DNA from: Treponema sp.
Lineage (GTDB): Bacteria; Spirochaetota; Spirochaetia; Treponematales; Treponemataceae
Direction of reading: 5' to 3'
DNA length: 45,445 nucleotides
NCBI GenBank assembly: GCA_016297805.1
Contig: JAEDFX010000007.1
Span: 1 to 45,445, forward strand
This document shows positions 8,372-16,847 of the stretch, piece after piece. The number at the start of each line of letters is the position of its first letter. Positions within the stretch are counted from its first letter, which is position 1. The notes under the pieces are model-generated. The model did not search any database and had not been told where the DNA came from. It saw nothing but the letters and a program-made list of their open reading frames with translations. The position numbers were made by a program, and so were the translations under genes.

Positions 8372-9667
8372 CTAATTCTTTAGATTTTCCTTAATATATG
8401 TAATAGTTTGTGATAAAGGCAACCTCGATGGACAAACTGTATTACATAAACCACATTCAATACATGCCATTGATGAGGCTGCAAAGTTTTCTGGCAGAAA
8501 TTTAAAATTTACTGTGTTGTTGTAAAGAATATCTGGTGAAATCTTTACAGGACATATAAATCTGCAGTTTCCGCAGTTTACACAAGAATAAATCTGTGTA
8601 TCTGTAATTTTATGATTTGAGATAAATTCAACGGATTTTACATATTTTGTAATTGGAACATTCATGCTCTGTACCGAAGTACCGCAGATAGATCCATTAA
8701 TTACGATTTTTGCAGGTTGTTTCGAGAATCCGCCAATCTGAGAAACAATATCTTTTATTGGAGTTCCAATTCTAACATCAAGCAAACATGAAGAATAAAG
8801 ACAGTTTCCAGAAAAATGAACCATTTTGCTTATTGATGGAATTGAGCAAACTCCAGCTTTGTATACTTCATAAACTGTAGAAGCGTCTGTAAAAAGATCT
8901 TTTTTTGTAATTTCAAAATTACATGCTTTTTTCATTCCTGATCTTTTGAAAGCTGAGGTAATTTCTCTTGGTGTTCCACATGGATATTTTTTGATATTCA
9001 TTTCCAGCAATCTGAAATTAGCCATGTTTACTTCATCAAAAAACTCTTTATGTTCAAATTTCTGATCTATTGCAAAAATAATTCCAGAAGCATTAATTGC
9101 TTTTGCCAGAACTTCAGCACCTTTTATAATTTCTTTATGGTAAAATTTAGTAATAAGTGAATCTGTAATTCTATATGGATCTTCATCATAAAGTCTTACA
9201 ACAAGATTTTTGAATTCATTATTCTGTTTAATCTGAGAACCAAGATTAACTGGTTTTGATGTATAAAATGTATTTATTACGCCTTTATCAAGCAAGTTCT
9301 GTATTATTGTTGATGAGGTCAGGTATTCTGTGTCAGTTTCTTTTGTTTTCTTTCCTAAATAATTAAAGGAGCCACCAAATTTAATTTTAATCGCAAAATC
9401 TTGTTTTCCGTCTGGAGAAAAACATGGGGCTATATCCATTATAGTTCCTGGAACTGATGAATGAATGTATGAAGTAACATCCGAAGAATCAGTAACTCTG
9501 GCAATAATATCCCCTTCTTTGACCTTGTCACCAGTTTTTACAACACTTCTATATTTTAAATCAGATTCCTGACTCAAAGAAATGTCCAGTTCCTTCGGAA
9601 GAAAAGCGTTTTGAGTATATTTATAATTTTTAATTACAGATGAAACTACAGAATTATTAGGATTCAT
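8372..9667 (-). CDS. Divergent RnfC-like Fe-S subunit
   Basis: A 431-aa soluble protein of the RnfC fold. The N-terminal biotinyl-like region (TGDKVKEGDIIARV, then SSVPGTIMDI) matches RnfC. The KYPCGT motif corresponds to KYPQGS of the canonical protein. Two [4Fe-4S] motifs are intact near the C terminus: CVNCGNCRFICP (about 362) and CIECGLCNTVCP (about 402). The glycine-rich loop GMGGASFP and the NAAECEPY stretch that build the NADH/FMN site are degraded (TFYTSKPVNL and VVRLYDEDPY). NADH oxidation is thus unlikely. The ATG at 9667 is chosen because AAGGA lies 9 nt upstream; a TTG at 9673 is the alternative. Confidence 0.75.
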   Translation of the reverse strand: MNPNNSVVSSVIKNYKYTQNAFLPKELDISLSQESDLKYRSVVKTGDKVKEGDIIARVTDSSDVTSYIHSSVPGTIMDIAPCFSPDGKQDFAIKIKFGGSFNYLGKKTKETDTEYLTSSTIIQNLLDKGVINTFYTSKPVNLGSQIKQNNEFKNLVVRLYDEDPYRITDSLITKFYHKEIIKGAEVLAKAINASGIIFAIDQKFEHKEFFDEVNMANFRLLEMNIKKYPCGTPREITSAFKRSGMKKACNFEITKKDLFTDASTVYEVYKAGVCSIPSISKMVHFSGNCLYSSCLLDVRIGTPIKDIVSQIGGFSKQPAKIVINGSICGTSVQSMNVPITKYVKSVEFISNHKITDTQIYSCVNCGNCRFICPVKISPDILYNNTVNFKFLPENFAASSMACIECGLCNTVCPSRLPLSQTITYIKENLKN

Positions 9668-9669
9668 TT

Positions 9670-11040
9670 TCAATTTTCCTTCTTAATAATAGTGTAAAAA
9701 TAAATAAATAGTAATACAAAAAAGCAAATTATCATCATTATAACTGAGAATAGATTTGCTGAATATGATGATGTTGAAGCATAGCCTGTAACAACATCTT
9801 TTCCCTCTGATTTTATTACTTTTTCAATTGAATTAAATGGTAATGTGTCAATTTCAGAATATACATTGTCTTTAAAATTCTGATTGTATACCATAATATT
9901 CCTTGATTCTGTTATGAAACCATTATCATCAGTATATCTTGGAAATTCCACAATATAATCAGCTGTATTATTATTCAAGGATTTATATGGGAAAGTTTTT
10001 ATATTCCAGATCCAGCTATAGTAATCTTCCAGTTGAGGTAAACTTTCTTCCTCTACTCCATTTGCGGAGGGTAAAAGTAATTTTGATAAGTGTGAGTTAA
10101 CAGTCTGTGAAGATGTAAGGAAGAAAACTCCTATAAATAAGATAGAAGAAATAATTGCTGCAGGCATAACAAAGTTTATCTTTTTTGCATAAATAGACTT
10201 ACTCTTGGCAGAAAGTATAAATACAGGATTAAAAGATCTTCGGCTTCGTAAAACATCTTCCAAAATTGAATAAGTCAGAATATATGACCCCATAGAAATA
10301 AGAGTAATAATAAAAAATATTCCTGCCTTTACTGAAGTAGAAAAACTACATAAAAGAGCTATAAAAAACATAGCAGGTATTGAAAGTCTATTAACAAGAT
10401 ATAATAAAAATCCTTTTCTTTTCCAGATATTTGTTAAAAAGAATATAGATAGAATTATGAGCGTACAACTCAATGCACTAGTGTAAAAAGGATTGCTGAT
10501 TAAATATGGAACAGAAATCAATGAACTGGTTATATATAAAAGCTTGTTTTTAGAGAAAATAGAAAGTAATGCTATAAGAATGACTGTTATTATTGGAATT
10601 GCCCATGGAAATGAACTGGTTGCGTCAATTCCTGCAGGAATTCCTTTTGAATTTAAAATATTAATACAATCATAAATATTAGGCTTATATACAGCAGGTA
10701 TGTAATAAAGTCTGTAATTGTTGGATTTATCAAAAAAATATGCATTTCTTCTTACATAATAGTTATATTCAGGCATTTCCCGATTCAGCTTGAACATGGA
10801 AATTTCTACTGAATTTTCAGGCAATGTAACAGGAAGATATTGACCCGAAAGTGAAATCTCATCTTCGATTCCACATGTATGAATAACACTCAGAACTTCA
10901 GAATCATTACTTGAGGCAGGTGTATACAGTACACTGTATTCTTTCCATATTTTCGATGTAGGTACGGTTTTAAAAACAAAAAGAGAAAGAAGAGATAATA
11001 TAAAAACTAAGGGTGATATTATTTTTAAATACTTGCTCAT
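9670..11040 (-). CDS. Membrane protein of unknown function in Rnf-like operon
   Basis: A 456-aa protein I do not recognise. It has an N-terminal membrane helix (about 6-24), an extracytoplasmic region to about 145, a cluster of five or so helices (about 146-260), another helix at about 288-310, a second extracytoplasmic region (about 311-428) and a C-terminal helix (about 430-452). The overall plan, with soluble loops facing out and short Lys-rich cytoplasmic ends, suggests an envelope protein. It lies 3 nt after the DUF212 gene and its stop is 2 nt before the RnfC-like ATG, so it is almost surely co-transcribed with the divergent Rnf genes. It is an obvious candidate for an extra subunit or partner. 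Confidence 0.6.
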   Translation of the reverse strand: MSKYLKIISPLVFILSLLSLFVFKTVPTSKIWKEYSVLYTPASSNDSEVLSVIHTCGIEDEISLSGQYLPVTLPENSVEISMFKLNREMPEYNYYVRRNAYFFDKSNNYRLYYIPAVYKPNIYDCINILNSKGIPAGIDATSSFPWAIPIITVILIALLSIFSKNKLLYITSSLISVPYLISNPFYTSALSCTLIILSIFFLTNIWKRKGFLLYLVNRLSIPAMFFIALLCSFSTSVKAGIFFIITLISMGSYILTYSILEDVLRSRRSFNPVFILSAKSKSIYAKKINFVMPAAIISSILFIGVFFLTSSQTVNSHLSKLLLPSANGVEEESLPQLEDYYSWIWNIKTFPYKSLNNNTADYIVEFPRYTDDNGFITESRNIMVYNQNFKDNVYSEIDTLPFNSIEKVIKSEGKDVVTGYASTSSYSANLFSVIMMIICFFVLLFIYFYTIIKKEN

Positions 11041-11043
11041 AAC

Positions 11044-11529
11044 TTATTTTAATAAAGAAAATGCAAGTCCCACAAAGAAACCTACAAGACATCCACAGAT
11101 AACTTCCATTGGTGTATGTCCATTTATTTCTTTTAGTTTTTTATAATTTTTAATTACCTGGTTATTCTGTAATTCAGTTCCCAGTTCATTTATCTTTTTG
11201 GCCTGAAGTCCACTGGATCTTCTTACACCAAAAGCATCTCTAATGACAACAAGAAAAAAACAGAGAGAAAATACAAAAATATCGGAATTTAATCCATGTC
11301 TGAAAGCGATTGTTGTACACAATGAAGTTACTAAAGCAGAATGGCTTGAAGGCATTCCTCCAGTTCTCCATATCATCATTTCAAGAAGTTCAGCAAGACT
11401 GTGGATTCTTCCGTATATTAAATTTATAGCAGTCTTTAAAAACTGTGCACCAAGCCAGCTGAATATGCAGGACAAGAGAATTGGATTGGACAAAAATAAT
11501 TTAAACTGTTCTCTGAATGTAGGTAACAT
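11044..11529 (-). CDS. Divergent PAP2 family protein (DUF212, YuiD-like)
   Basis: A 161-aa membrane protein of the DUF212 family, distantly related to PAP2 acid phosphatases and haloperoxidases. Family motifs are clear: GGMPSSHSALVTSL (about 56-69), IRDAFGVRRSSGLQA (about 95-109) and NGHTPMEVICG (about 135-145), which together resemble the split PAP2 phosphatase signature. Three to four membrane helices surround these. The substrate is unknown; lipid or isoprenyl phosphates are plausible from the family. It heads the eight-gene Rnf-like operon. No ribosome site precedes the ATG. It is divergent from the pseudouridine synthase gene with a 73-nt shared upstream region. Confidence 0.85.
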   Translation of the reverse strand: MLPTFREQFKLFLSNPILLSCIFSWLGAQFLKTAINLIYGRIHSLAELLEMMIWRTGGMPSSHSALVTSLCTTIAFRHGLNSDIFVFSLCFFLVVIRDAFGVRRSSGLQAKKINELGTELQNNQVIKNYKKLKEINGHTPMEVICGCLVGFFVGLAFSLLK

Positions 11530-11589
11530 ATATCGGTATATTTTAACATCTACTAATAAATTTTACTAGTAGGATTATTTAATTTTACG

Positions 11590-11595
11590 TATACT
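11590..11595 (+). promoter_or_regulatory. -10-like TATACT just upstream of pseudouridine synthase
   Basis: TATACT ends 7 nt before the ATG at 11603 and no Shine-Dalgarno site is present, so the message may be leaderless. No convincing -35 box is seen. Confidence 0.4.
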
Positions 11596-11602
11596 ATTCA
11601 CA

Positions 11603-12577
11603 ATGGATTTTACAGATTTTACTGCTGGAAAAAATGATAATGATAGACGTATGGATAAAATCCTGCGTTTTTTTATAAAAGATGCATCTCTTTCAGAAAT
11701 TTATAAGGCTCTACGTAAAGGGCTTATTAAACTTAATAAAAAGAAATGTAAGCCTGAAACTCATGTGTTTGAAGGTGATATTATCTCAATTGCCAGCTTT
11801 CTTCTCTCCAAAGCTGATAAAGATAGCTCAATTGTAAAATCTAATTCTGATTTTTCAACAACAACTTTAAATATTATTTTTGAAAATGAAAATCTTCTTG
11901 TAATTAATAAACCTTATGATATTAACGTTCACGGTGATTCAGAATCTTTGGATAAACTGGTAGTGGATTATTATAAATCAAAAAAAATATCTACTTCCCT
12001 TTCTTTTATTCCCGGACCTCTCCATCGCCTTGATAAAAAAACTACCGGATTGCTGGCATTTTCTTTTTCCCTTGATGGTGCCCGATGGTTTGCTGACAAC
12101 ATAAAAAATCACTCAATTACAAAAATTTATTATTCTGTTCTGGAAGGCGAAATAACTAAACCAGAAACATGGGAAGATGTAATTACAAATAAGAATGAAG
12201 AAAACAATGGATTTCATAAAGTTTCTGTTTCTACTGAAACTATTGATAAGGATTCCAGAAATGCTGTTACAAAAGTTTATCCTCTAGGTTATGGTTCATG
12301 GAATAATATTAAACTGACTTTTGTTAAAATACAGATTCTTACAGGGCGCAAACATCAGATTAGAGCTCAAAGTTCATTACACAAACATCCTTTATTAGGT
12401 GATACTGTTTATGGGGGGCATGAATTAAAAAATAGTAAGCAGTCTCATTTTCTTCATGCAGGTTTCTTGAATATTCCTGAAAATTCCTTAGGAATACCTT
12501 CTGTTTTAAAAGCTGATTTACCCCAGAATTTCAATAAATTTCTAAATTCTTGTGGGATTACGAAAATAGAGTTATAA
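11603..12577 (+). CDS. RluC/RluD-family pseudouridine synthase
   Basis: A 324-aa RNA pseudouridine synthase. An N-terminal S4 RNA-binding domain (about 14-65) precedes the catalytic domain. The family motif HRLDKKTTGLL (about 141-151) holds the catalytic Asp at about 144, and GRKHQIRAQ (about 250-258) is the second signature. It should isomerise one or more uridines in 23S rRNA; which of the RluC, RluD or RluA-like sites cannot be told from sequence alone. Length is normal. The ATG lacks a Shine-Dalgarno site and has a -10-like box 7 nt upstream. Its stop is 8 nt before the next ATG. Confidence 0.85.
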   Translation: MDFTDFTAGKNDNDRRMDKILRFFIKDASLSEIYKALRKGLIKLNKKKCKPETHVFEGDIISIASFLLSKADKDSSIVKSNSDFSTTTLNIIFENENLLVINKPYDINVHGDSESLDKLVVDYYKSKKISTSLSFIPGPLHRLDKKTTGLLAFSFSLDGARWFADNIKNHSITKIYYSVLEGEITKPETWEDVITNKNEENNGFHKVSVSTETIDKDSRNAVTKVYPLGYGSWNNIKLTFVKIQILTGRKHQIRAQSSLHKHPLLGDTVYGGHELKNSKQSHFLHAGFLNIPENSLGIPSVLKADLPQNFNKFLNSCGITKIEL

Positions 12578-12585
12578 TTAGTCCA

Positions 12586-13476
12586 ATGAATAACCCATTA
12601 GATAACTTTTTAAATATTTTCAAACATGTTCAGGTTTATGCTCTTGTTGGTGAAAGCGGTACTGGAAAATCTTTTCGTTCAAAGCTTCTTGCTGAGCAAT
12701 ATGGTATTCATGCAATTATTGATGACGGGCTTCTGATTCAAGATGATAAGATTGTTGCCGGTCGTTCTGCTAAACGTGAAAAGACTTATATGGGAGCCGT
12801 TCGTGTTGCTCTTTTTGATGATAAAGATCACAGAGACTCTGTAGCAAAGGTTCTTAGAAAGACTCATATAAAAAAGATTCTTCTTCTTGGAACTTCAGAA
12901 AAAATGGTTACTAAAATTGCCATGAGATTGCAGCTTCCTCAGCCACAGAAGATTATCCATATTGAAGAAATTGCTACAAAAGAAGAAATAGAAAAGGCTG
13001 TAAAATCAAGACAGGTTGAAGGAAAGCATGTTATTCCTGTCCCATCAATCGAAATTAAAAAGAATTATCCTCAAATCTTTTCAGCTTCTATGAGAGATTT
13101 TTTCAGTAAGAATAAACTTTTTGCAAAAATGAACAAAAACATTGGTGGAAAAATGATTGAAAAATCAATTGTTCAGCCAGAGTTTTCTAAGAAAGGAAGA
13201 ATTGAAATTTCTGAAGCCGCTCTTACTCAGATGGTTATGCATTGTGTAAATGAGTGCGATCCGGAAGTTAAGGTAAAGAAAATAACAATTAAAACTGACT
13301 CCAGAGGATATAAGCTTGTTGTTCTTATTGATGTGCCTTTTGGAACTCAGTTAACTGGAAAGGTTCACAAACTTCAGCAGTACATTATTGACAAAATAGA
13401 ATCATATACTGGCATTCTTATCGAAGAAGTAAGCATTGTTATTGATAAAATTTCTAAGCCTGCCAGTATGAAATAA
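12586..13476 (+). CDS. P-loop NTPase fused to an Asp23-like domain
   Basis: A 296-aa protein with an N-terminal P-loop (GESGTGKS, about 20-27) in a nucleoside-triphosphatase-like domain covering roughly 1-180, and a C-terminal segment (about 205-290) resembling the Asp23/Gls24 (DUF322) fold: ALTQMVMHCVNECDP, then ITIKTDSRGYKLVV and IDKIESYTGI. I do not know a function for this pairing. Asp23-type domains are small envelope-stress or membrane-anchor modules in other bacteria. The ATG at 12586 is preferred over an in-frame TTG at 12550 that lies inside the upstream gene. It is probably co-transcribed with the pseudouridine synthase. Confidence 0.65.
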   Translation: MNNPLDNFLNIFKHVQVYALVGESGTGKSFRSKLLAEQYGIHAIIDDGLLIQDDKIVAGRSAKREKTYMGAVRVALFDDKDHRDSVAKVLRKTHIKKILLLGTSEKMVTKIAMRLQLPQPQKIIHIEEIATKEEIEKAVKSRQVEGKHVIPVPSIEIKKNYPQIFSASMRDFFSKNKLFAKMNKNIGGKMIEKSIVQPEFSKKGRIEISEAALTQMVMHCVNECDPEVKVKKITIKTDSRGYKLVVLIDVPFGTQLTGKVHKLQQYIIDKIESYTGILIEEVSIVIDKISKPASMK

Positions 13477-13484
13477 ACGGGGAC

Positions 13485-14594
13485 CTACTCTGCCTTATTT
13501 TTATGAGCAGATTTGCCCTTTCCTTTTGTTTTTGTTACTGAATTTACACCAATATCATTCAGTGTTGATTTTACTGCAAATTCAAGTTCTTTACGAATTG
13601 GATTCATTGGCAGAACGAAATTTCTGCATTCAGTCCAGGTTTTAGTGTATAGTTCACTAAATGAAGCTTTGCTTTTAATTTCTTTATCCCAGTCTGTAAG
13701 ATTTAAAACAAAATCTTTAATTAAATAAGTCATTTTCTTACCAAGACGTTCATCTGGTTTAGACTTATTCAATTCACCTAAAAGCTTGATATTTTCCATG
13801 TAGGCTTTTTCAAAGTTTTTGTTTTCATAAATGTAGCCTGTAGCAGATGGCTGGAGATAGATATATAAGTCTGTGTCCAGTGCTTCTTTTATGATTTCAA
13901 AAGCGTAAGGACTGTTAATAATTTTCAGAAGTTCCTCTGTAAGTCTTGATGGAGAAACCTGAGAAAGTAATCCTGCTGAATTACGAATTTTTCGTCTTAA
14001 TGTACAGGACATCTTTGCATGGGTTGTTGCAGAATATTTAATTGCACGAAGCATTCTTACAGGATCTTCAACAAAAATACGATCAATAGAAATAACAGGT
14101 CTAAGAACATGTTTTCTTATATCTTTCATTCCACCAACGTAGTCTATAATCTGTTCCTGTAAAGGATCATAATATAAGGCATTGATAGTAAAATCTCTTC
14201 GCTGAACATCTTCTTCAATCGTACCAAAATCATTTCCAACTGAACCGTCTGCATTTGATCTGAAGGTACTGACTTCAAAAACCTTTGAACCAAAGACTAC
14301 ATGAACGAGTCTGAATCTACGCCCTATTATTCGAGAATTTCTAAATATTTTCTTAATTTTAGATGGTGTTGCATCTGTAACAATATCAAAATCTTTAGGA
14401 GTGTTTCCAACTATTAAGTCTCTTACTGCTCCGCCAACGATGTACGCTGTATATCCTGCAGCCTTTAATCTATTAATTATTTGAAGGGCATCAGGATCAA
14501 TTTTATTCAATGATATTAAATGTTCAGATTGCGTGTATACAACAGCTTTTTTTACAAGCTTACCATTCTTATCTGTTCCGTATCTGATTAACAC
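13485..14594 (-). CDS. pcnB: PcnB-type poly(A) polymerase / tRNA nucleotidyltransferase family
   Basis: A 369-aa class II nucleotidyltransferase. The head domain shows YIVGGAVRDLIVG (about 51-63) and the metal-binding DFD (about 68-70), then RRDFTINAL and the DPVRMLRAIKYSA motif. The arrangement of the RRFRLVHV-type segment and the basic, Lys-rich tail (KGKGKSAHKNK) favours poly(A) polymerase I (PcnB) over a CCA-adding enzyme, but the two are hard to separate by eye. It would add 3' A residues to RNA. The start is a GTG at 14594 with no ribosome site; TTGACT and TATTAT lie upstream, the latter ending 8 nt before the GTG. It converges on the P-loop/Asp23 gene with only 8 nt between. Confidence 0.8.
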   Translation of the reverse strand: MLIRYGTDKNGKLVKKAVVYTQSEHLISLNKIDPDALQIINRLKAAGYTAYIVGGAVRDLIVGNTPKDFDIVTDATPSKIKKIFRNSRIIGRRFRLVHVVFGSKVFEVSTFRSNADGSVGNDFGTIEEDVQRRDFTINALYYDPLQEQIIDYVGGMKDIRKHVLRPVISIDRIFVEDPVRMLRAIKYSATTHAKMSCTLRRKIRNSAGLLSQVSPSRLTEELLKIINSPYAFEIIKEALDTDLYIYLQPSATGYIYENKNFEKAYMENIKLLGELNKSKPDERLGKKMTYLIKDFVLNLTDWDKEIKSKASFSELYTKTWTECRNFVLPMNPIRKELEFAVKSTLNDIGVNSVTKTKGKGKSAHKNKAE

Positions 14595-14602
14595 AATATG
14601 AG

Positions 14603-14632
14603 ATAATATTCCTAATCTTTATTACAAGTCAA
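14603..14632 (-). promoter_or_regulatory. Candidate promoter of pcnB
   Basis: On the minus strand, TTGACT (14632-14627), an 18-nt spacer and TATTAT (14608-14603). The -10 ends 8 nt before the GTG start, predicting a leaderless or nearly leaderless mRNA. Confidence 0.55.
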
Positions 14633-14646
14633 GTTATGTTGATGAA

Positions 14647-15588
14647 CTAAATTTTAGAAATCCATTCTAAAACGTCATTTTCAACAGTTTCCTTGTCATT
14701 TTCATTTAATATTTCGTGTCTGTCCCCAGGGTAAGATTTTAAACTTACATTTGTGAGTCCGTTTGCTTTGTAGATATCATATAAGTTGTGGATTGTTTTT
14801 CCATAATCACCAACAGGATCATCTTCTCCATAAATAAAGAAAACTGGTAATGTGGCAGGAATTTTCTTCATATTTTTTGATTTATGAATCTGGTAAAGTC
14901 CTCCAGTCAAATCACAGAAGAAAGAAGTTGTAAGTGGAATACCACACCACTTATCCATATCATACATCTGAACATTAAATTCATTTGCAGAAAGCCAGTC
15001 ATTAGGATTTGTTGAATTTTCAAACTTGTCGTTATAATTTCCAAAGGAAAGGTCTGAGAGAAACTGTACGATAGAGTCTCCGCCTCGGAATAGTTTTACA
15101 ATATTTGCCAGAATGTTTCCTGCTTTCATCATCAGCTGTCTTGGACCTGCTGTTCCACAAAGAATACATCCGTTTATGTTTCTGCCATATTTTTCAATAT
15201 ATGACTGAGAAATAAAAGAACCAAAAGAATGTCCAAAAAGAATAACTTTTTTTTCTGGATATTCTTTTTTCAAAGATTCAATAACCTCATTTAAATCTTC
15301 CACTACGCGATTAAAACCATTTCTATCAGCAAGCTTTCCGAATTTTCCTGTTTTGTTTGCTTCTGATTTTTCTGCAGTTTTACCATGACCTCTCATATCA
15401 TATGCATTAAGAACATACCCGTTATCGGCAAGTATAGAACCGAATCGGTCATATCTCATAGAATGTTCACCTAAGCCATGATGTAACTGGATAACACCTT
15501 TAATTTCGGATTCTTCATCTGGAGCCCATCGGTTCAAATAGATTTCAAATCCGTCGTTCATTTTTAATGAAAAGCTTTTTATCTGCAT
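14647..15588 (-). CDS. Alpha/beta hydrolase, lysophospholipase/monoglyceride lipase type
   Basis: A 313-aa serine hydrolase of the Hydrolase_4 type. Key elements are LHHGLGEHSMRY (oxyanion region), DMRGHGKT, the nucleophile elbow GHSFGS (Ser at about 121), the acid region YGEDDPVG and the catalytic His in PGDRHEI near the end. It probably hydrolyses monoacylglycerols or lysophospholipids in the cytosol. No signal peptide is seen. The ATG at 15588 is chosen because GGGGA lies 5 nt upstream; an in-frame ATG at 15600 overlaps that site and is less likely. It is divergent from the RlmD-type methyltransferase gene. Confidence 0.8.
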   Translation of the reverse strand: MQIKSFSLKMNDGFEIYLNRWAPDEESEIKGVIQLHHGLGEHSMRYDRFGSILADNGYVLNAYDMRGHGKTAEKSEANKTGKFGKLADRNGFNRVVEDLNEVIESLKKEYPEKKVILFGHSFGSFISQSYIEKYGRNINGCILCGTAGPRQLMMKAGNILANIVKLFRGGDSIVQFLSDLSFGNYNDKFENSTNPNDWLSANEFNVQMYDMDKWCGIPLTTSFFCDLTGGLYQIHKSKNMKKIPATLPVFFIYGEDDPVGDYGKTIHNLYDIYKANGLTNVSLKSYPGDRHEILNENDKETVENDVLEWISKI

Positions 15589-15603
15589 ATAATTCCCCAT
15601 TTA

Positions 15604-15632
15604 TTGTTTATTTATTCTAGTTTTGTTAAAGT
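15604..15632 (+). promoter_or_regulatory. Candidate promoter of the RlmD/TrmA-type gene
   Basis: TTGTTT (15604-15609), 17-nt spacer and TAAAGT (15627-15632), ending 6 nt before the ATG. The -10 match is weak, but spacing is ideal and no ribosome site is present. Confidence 0.35.
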
Positions 15633-15638
15633 TAAATC

Positions 15639-16847
15639 ATGAATATTATACCATACAAAATGACTTTTGGGGGAAAAACCATCGGTAAAATTGATGGAAA
15701 AAATGTTTTTATTCCCTATACCCTTCCTGGGGAAACTCTGGAAATAAATATTATTGAATCAAAAAAAGACTATGATAATGCTGAAATTGTAAATATTATT
15801 GAACCTTCAAAATATCGTGTAGAACCTGCCTGCAAGTATTATGGTAAATGCGGTGGCTGTAATATGATGCATATTGCTCCAGAATATCAGCGGGAACTTC
15901 GTAAAGAGATGCTTGTTGATATATACAATCAGAATGGAATTGATATTTCAGATAAAACGGACATTGTTTATGGTCCGGAAACTAATTATAGAGCCCGCTT
16001 TCAGTTAAATGACGGAGGTCTATCTGAACGGAATTCAAATATTATTGTTCCAGTAGAAAATTGTCTTTGTGCGGAAAAGCCTGTTAATGAATATTTGGAA
16101 AATACAGATTTTAATGCTCGTCCTAAGGGAAGAATTCACTTGTTTGGTAGTTCCTATGCTGAAAATCAATTGAAGATTTCATATTCTGAGGCTGAACCAA
16201 AAAAGTCTGTTCAACCAAAAATGAAAGGTGGAAAAAAACTTAAGATTAAAGAAAATCATTATTTTGCAGGTACTGTCCTTTCCCCTGAAAATACTATTTC
16301 GGTTAAGATTAACAAAAAAACACTTTCTTTTGATGTTCGTGGATTTTTTCAATCCAATCTTTTTGTATTTGAAAAAGTAACTCAGCTTATTCTTGATAAT
16401 CTTCCAGGTGGAGAAAATATTCTTGATATGTATTCAGGCTGTGGTTCTATTTCAACCTTTCTGACAGAAAAATACAACAATGTAGTTCTTGTTGAACATA
16501 ATAGAGATGCTCTTGTTTATGCAGAGCAAAATCTTTCTGGAACTGGTCATATAAGTTATGGTTTAAGTGGTGCCAGCTGGGTAAAAACTTGTTCCCAGTA
16601 TTGTGAAAAATTTGATGCTTGCGTTGTGGACCCTCCTCGATCTGGTATGGAAAAAGAAGTAAGAGATTATCTTTGTAAATCTGGCATTCCGAAAATTATT
16701 TCTCTTTCATGTGATCCTGCAACTCATGCTCGTGATTGTGCATCACTTATAAAAGCAGGTTATGAAATGAAAAAAATATACCTTTTAGATTTTTATCCTA
16801 ATACAAGTCATATTGAAAGCATGGCTGTTTTTGAGCTGAAACTGTAA
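15639..16847 (+). CDS. 23S rRNA (uracil-5-)-methyltransferase, RlmD/TrmA family
   Basis: A 402-aa SAM-dependent RNA m5U methyltransferase. An N-terminal TRAM-like region is followed by the iron-sulfur motif (Cys at about 65, 71 and 74 in CKYYGKCGGC; a further Cys in ENCLC). The SAM domain shows LDMYSGCGSIS, VVDPPRSGM and SLSCDPATHARD with the catalytic Cys. The Fe-S cysteines favour an RlmD/RlmC-type rRNA enzyme over tRNA-specific TrmA. The protein is cytosolic. Its stop overlaps the start of the next gene by 1 nt (TAATG), so the two are translationally coupled. Confidence 0.83.
   Translation: MNIIPYKMTFGGKTIGKIDGKNVFIPYTLPGETLEINIIESKKDYDNAEIVNIIEPSKYRVEPACKYYGKCGGCNMMHIAPEYQRELRKEMLVDIYNQNGIDISDKTDIVYGPETNYRARFQLNDGGLSERNSNIIVPVENCLCAEKPVNEYLENTDFNARPKGRIHLFGSSYAENQLKISYSEAEPKKSVQPKMKGGKKLKIKENHYFAGTVLSPENTISVKINKKTLSFDVRGFFQSNLFVFEKVTQLILDNLPGGENILDMYSGCGSISTFLTEKYNNVVLVEHNRDALVYAEQNLSGTGHISYGLSGASWVKTCSQYCEKFDACVVDPPRSGMEKEVRDYLCKSGIPKIISLSCDPATHARDCASLIKAGYEMKKIYLLDFYPNTSHIESMAVFELKL

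Noticed and set aside
5012..9667. The divergent Rnf-like genes as pseudogenes.
   Set aside because: All frames are full length and overlap or abut tightly, ribosome sites are present for several, and the Fe-S cysteines of two subunits are intact; the losses are confined to specific cofactor sites.
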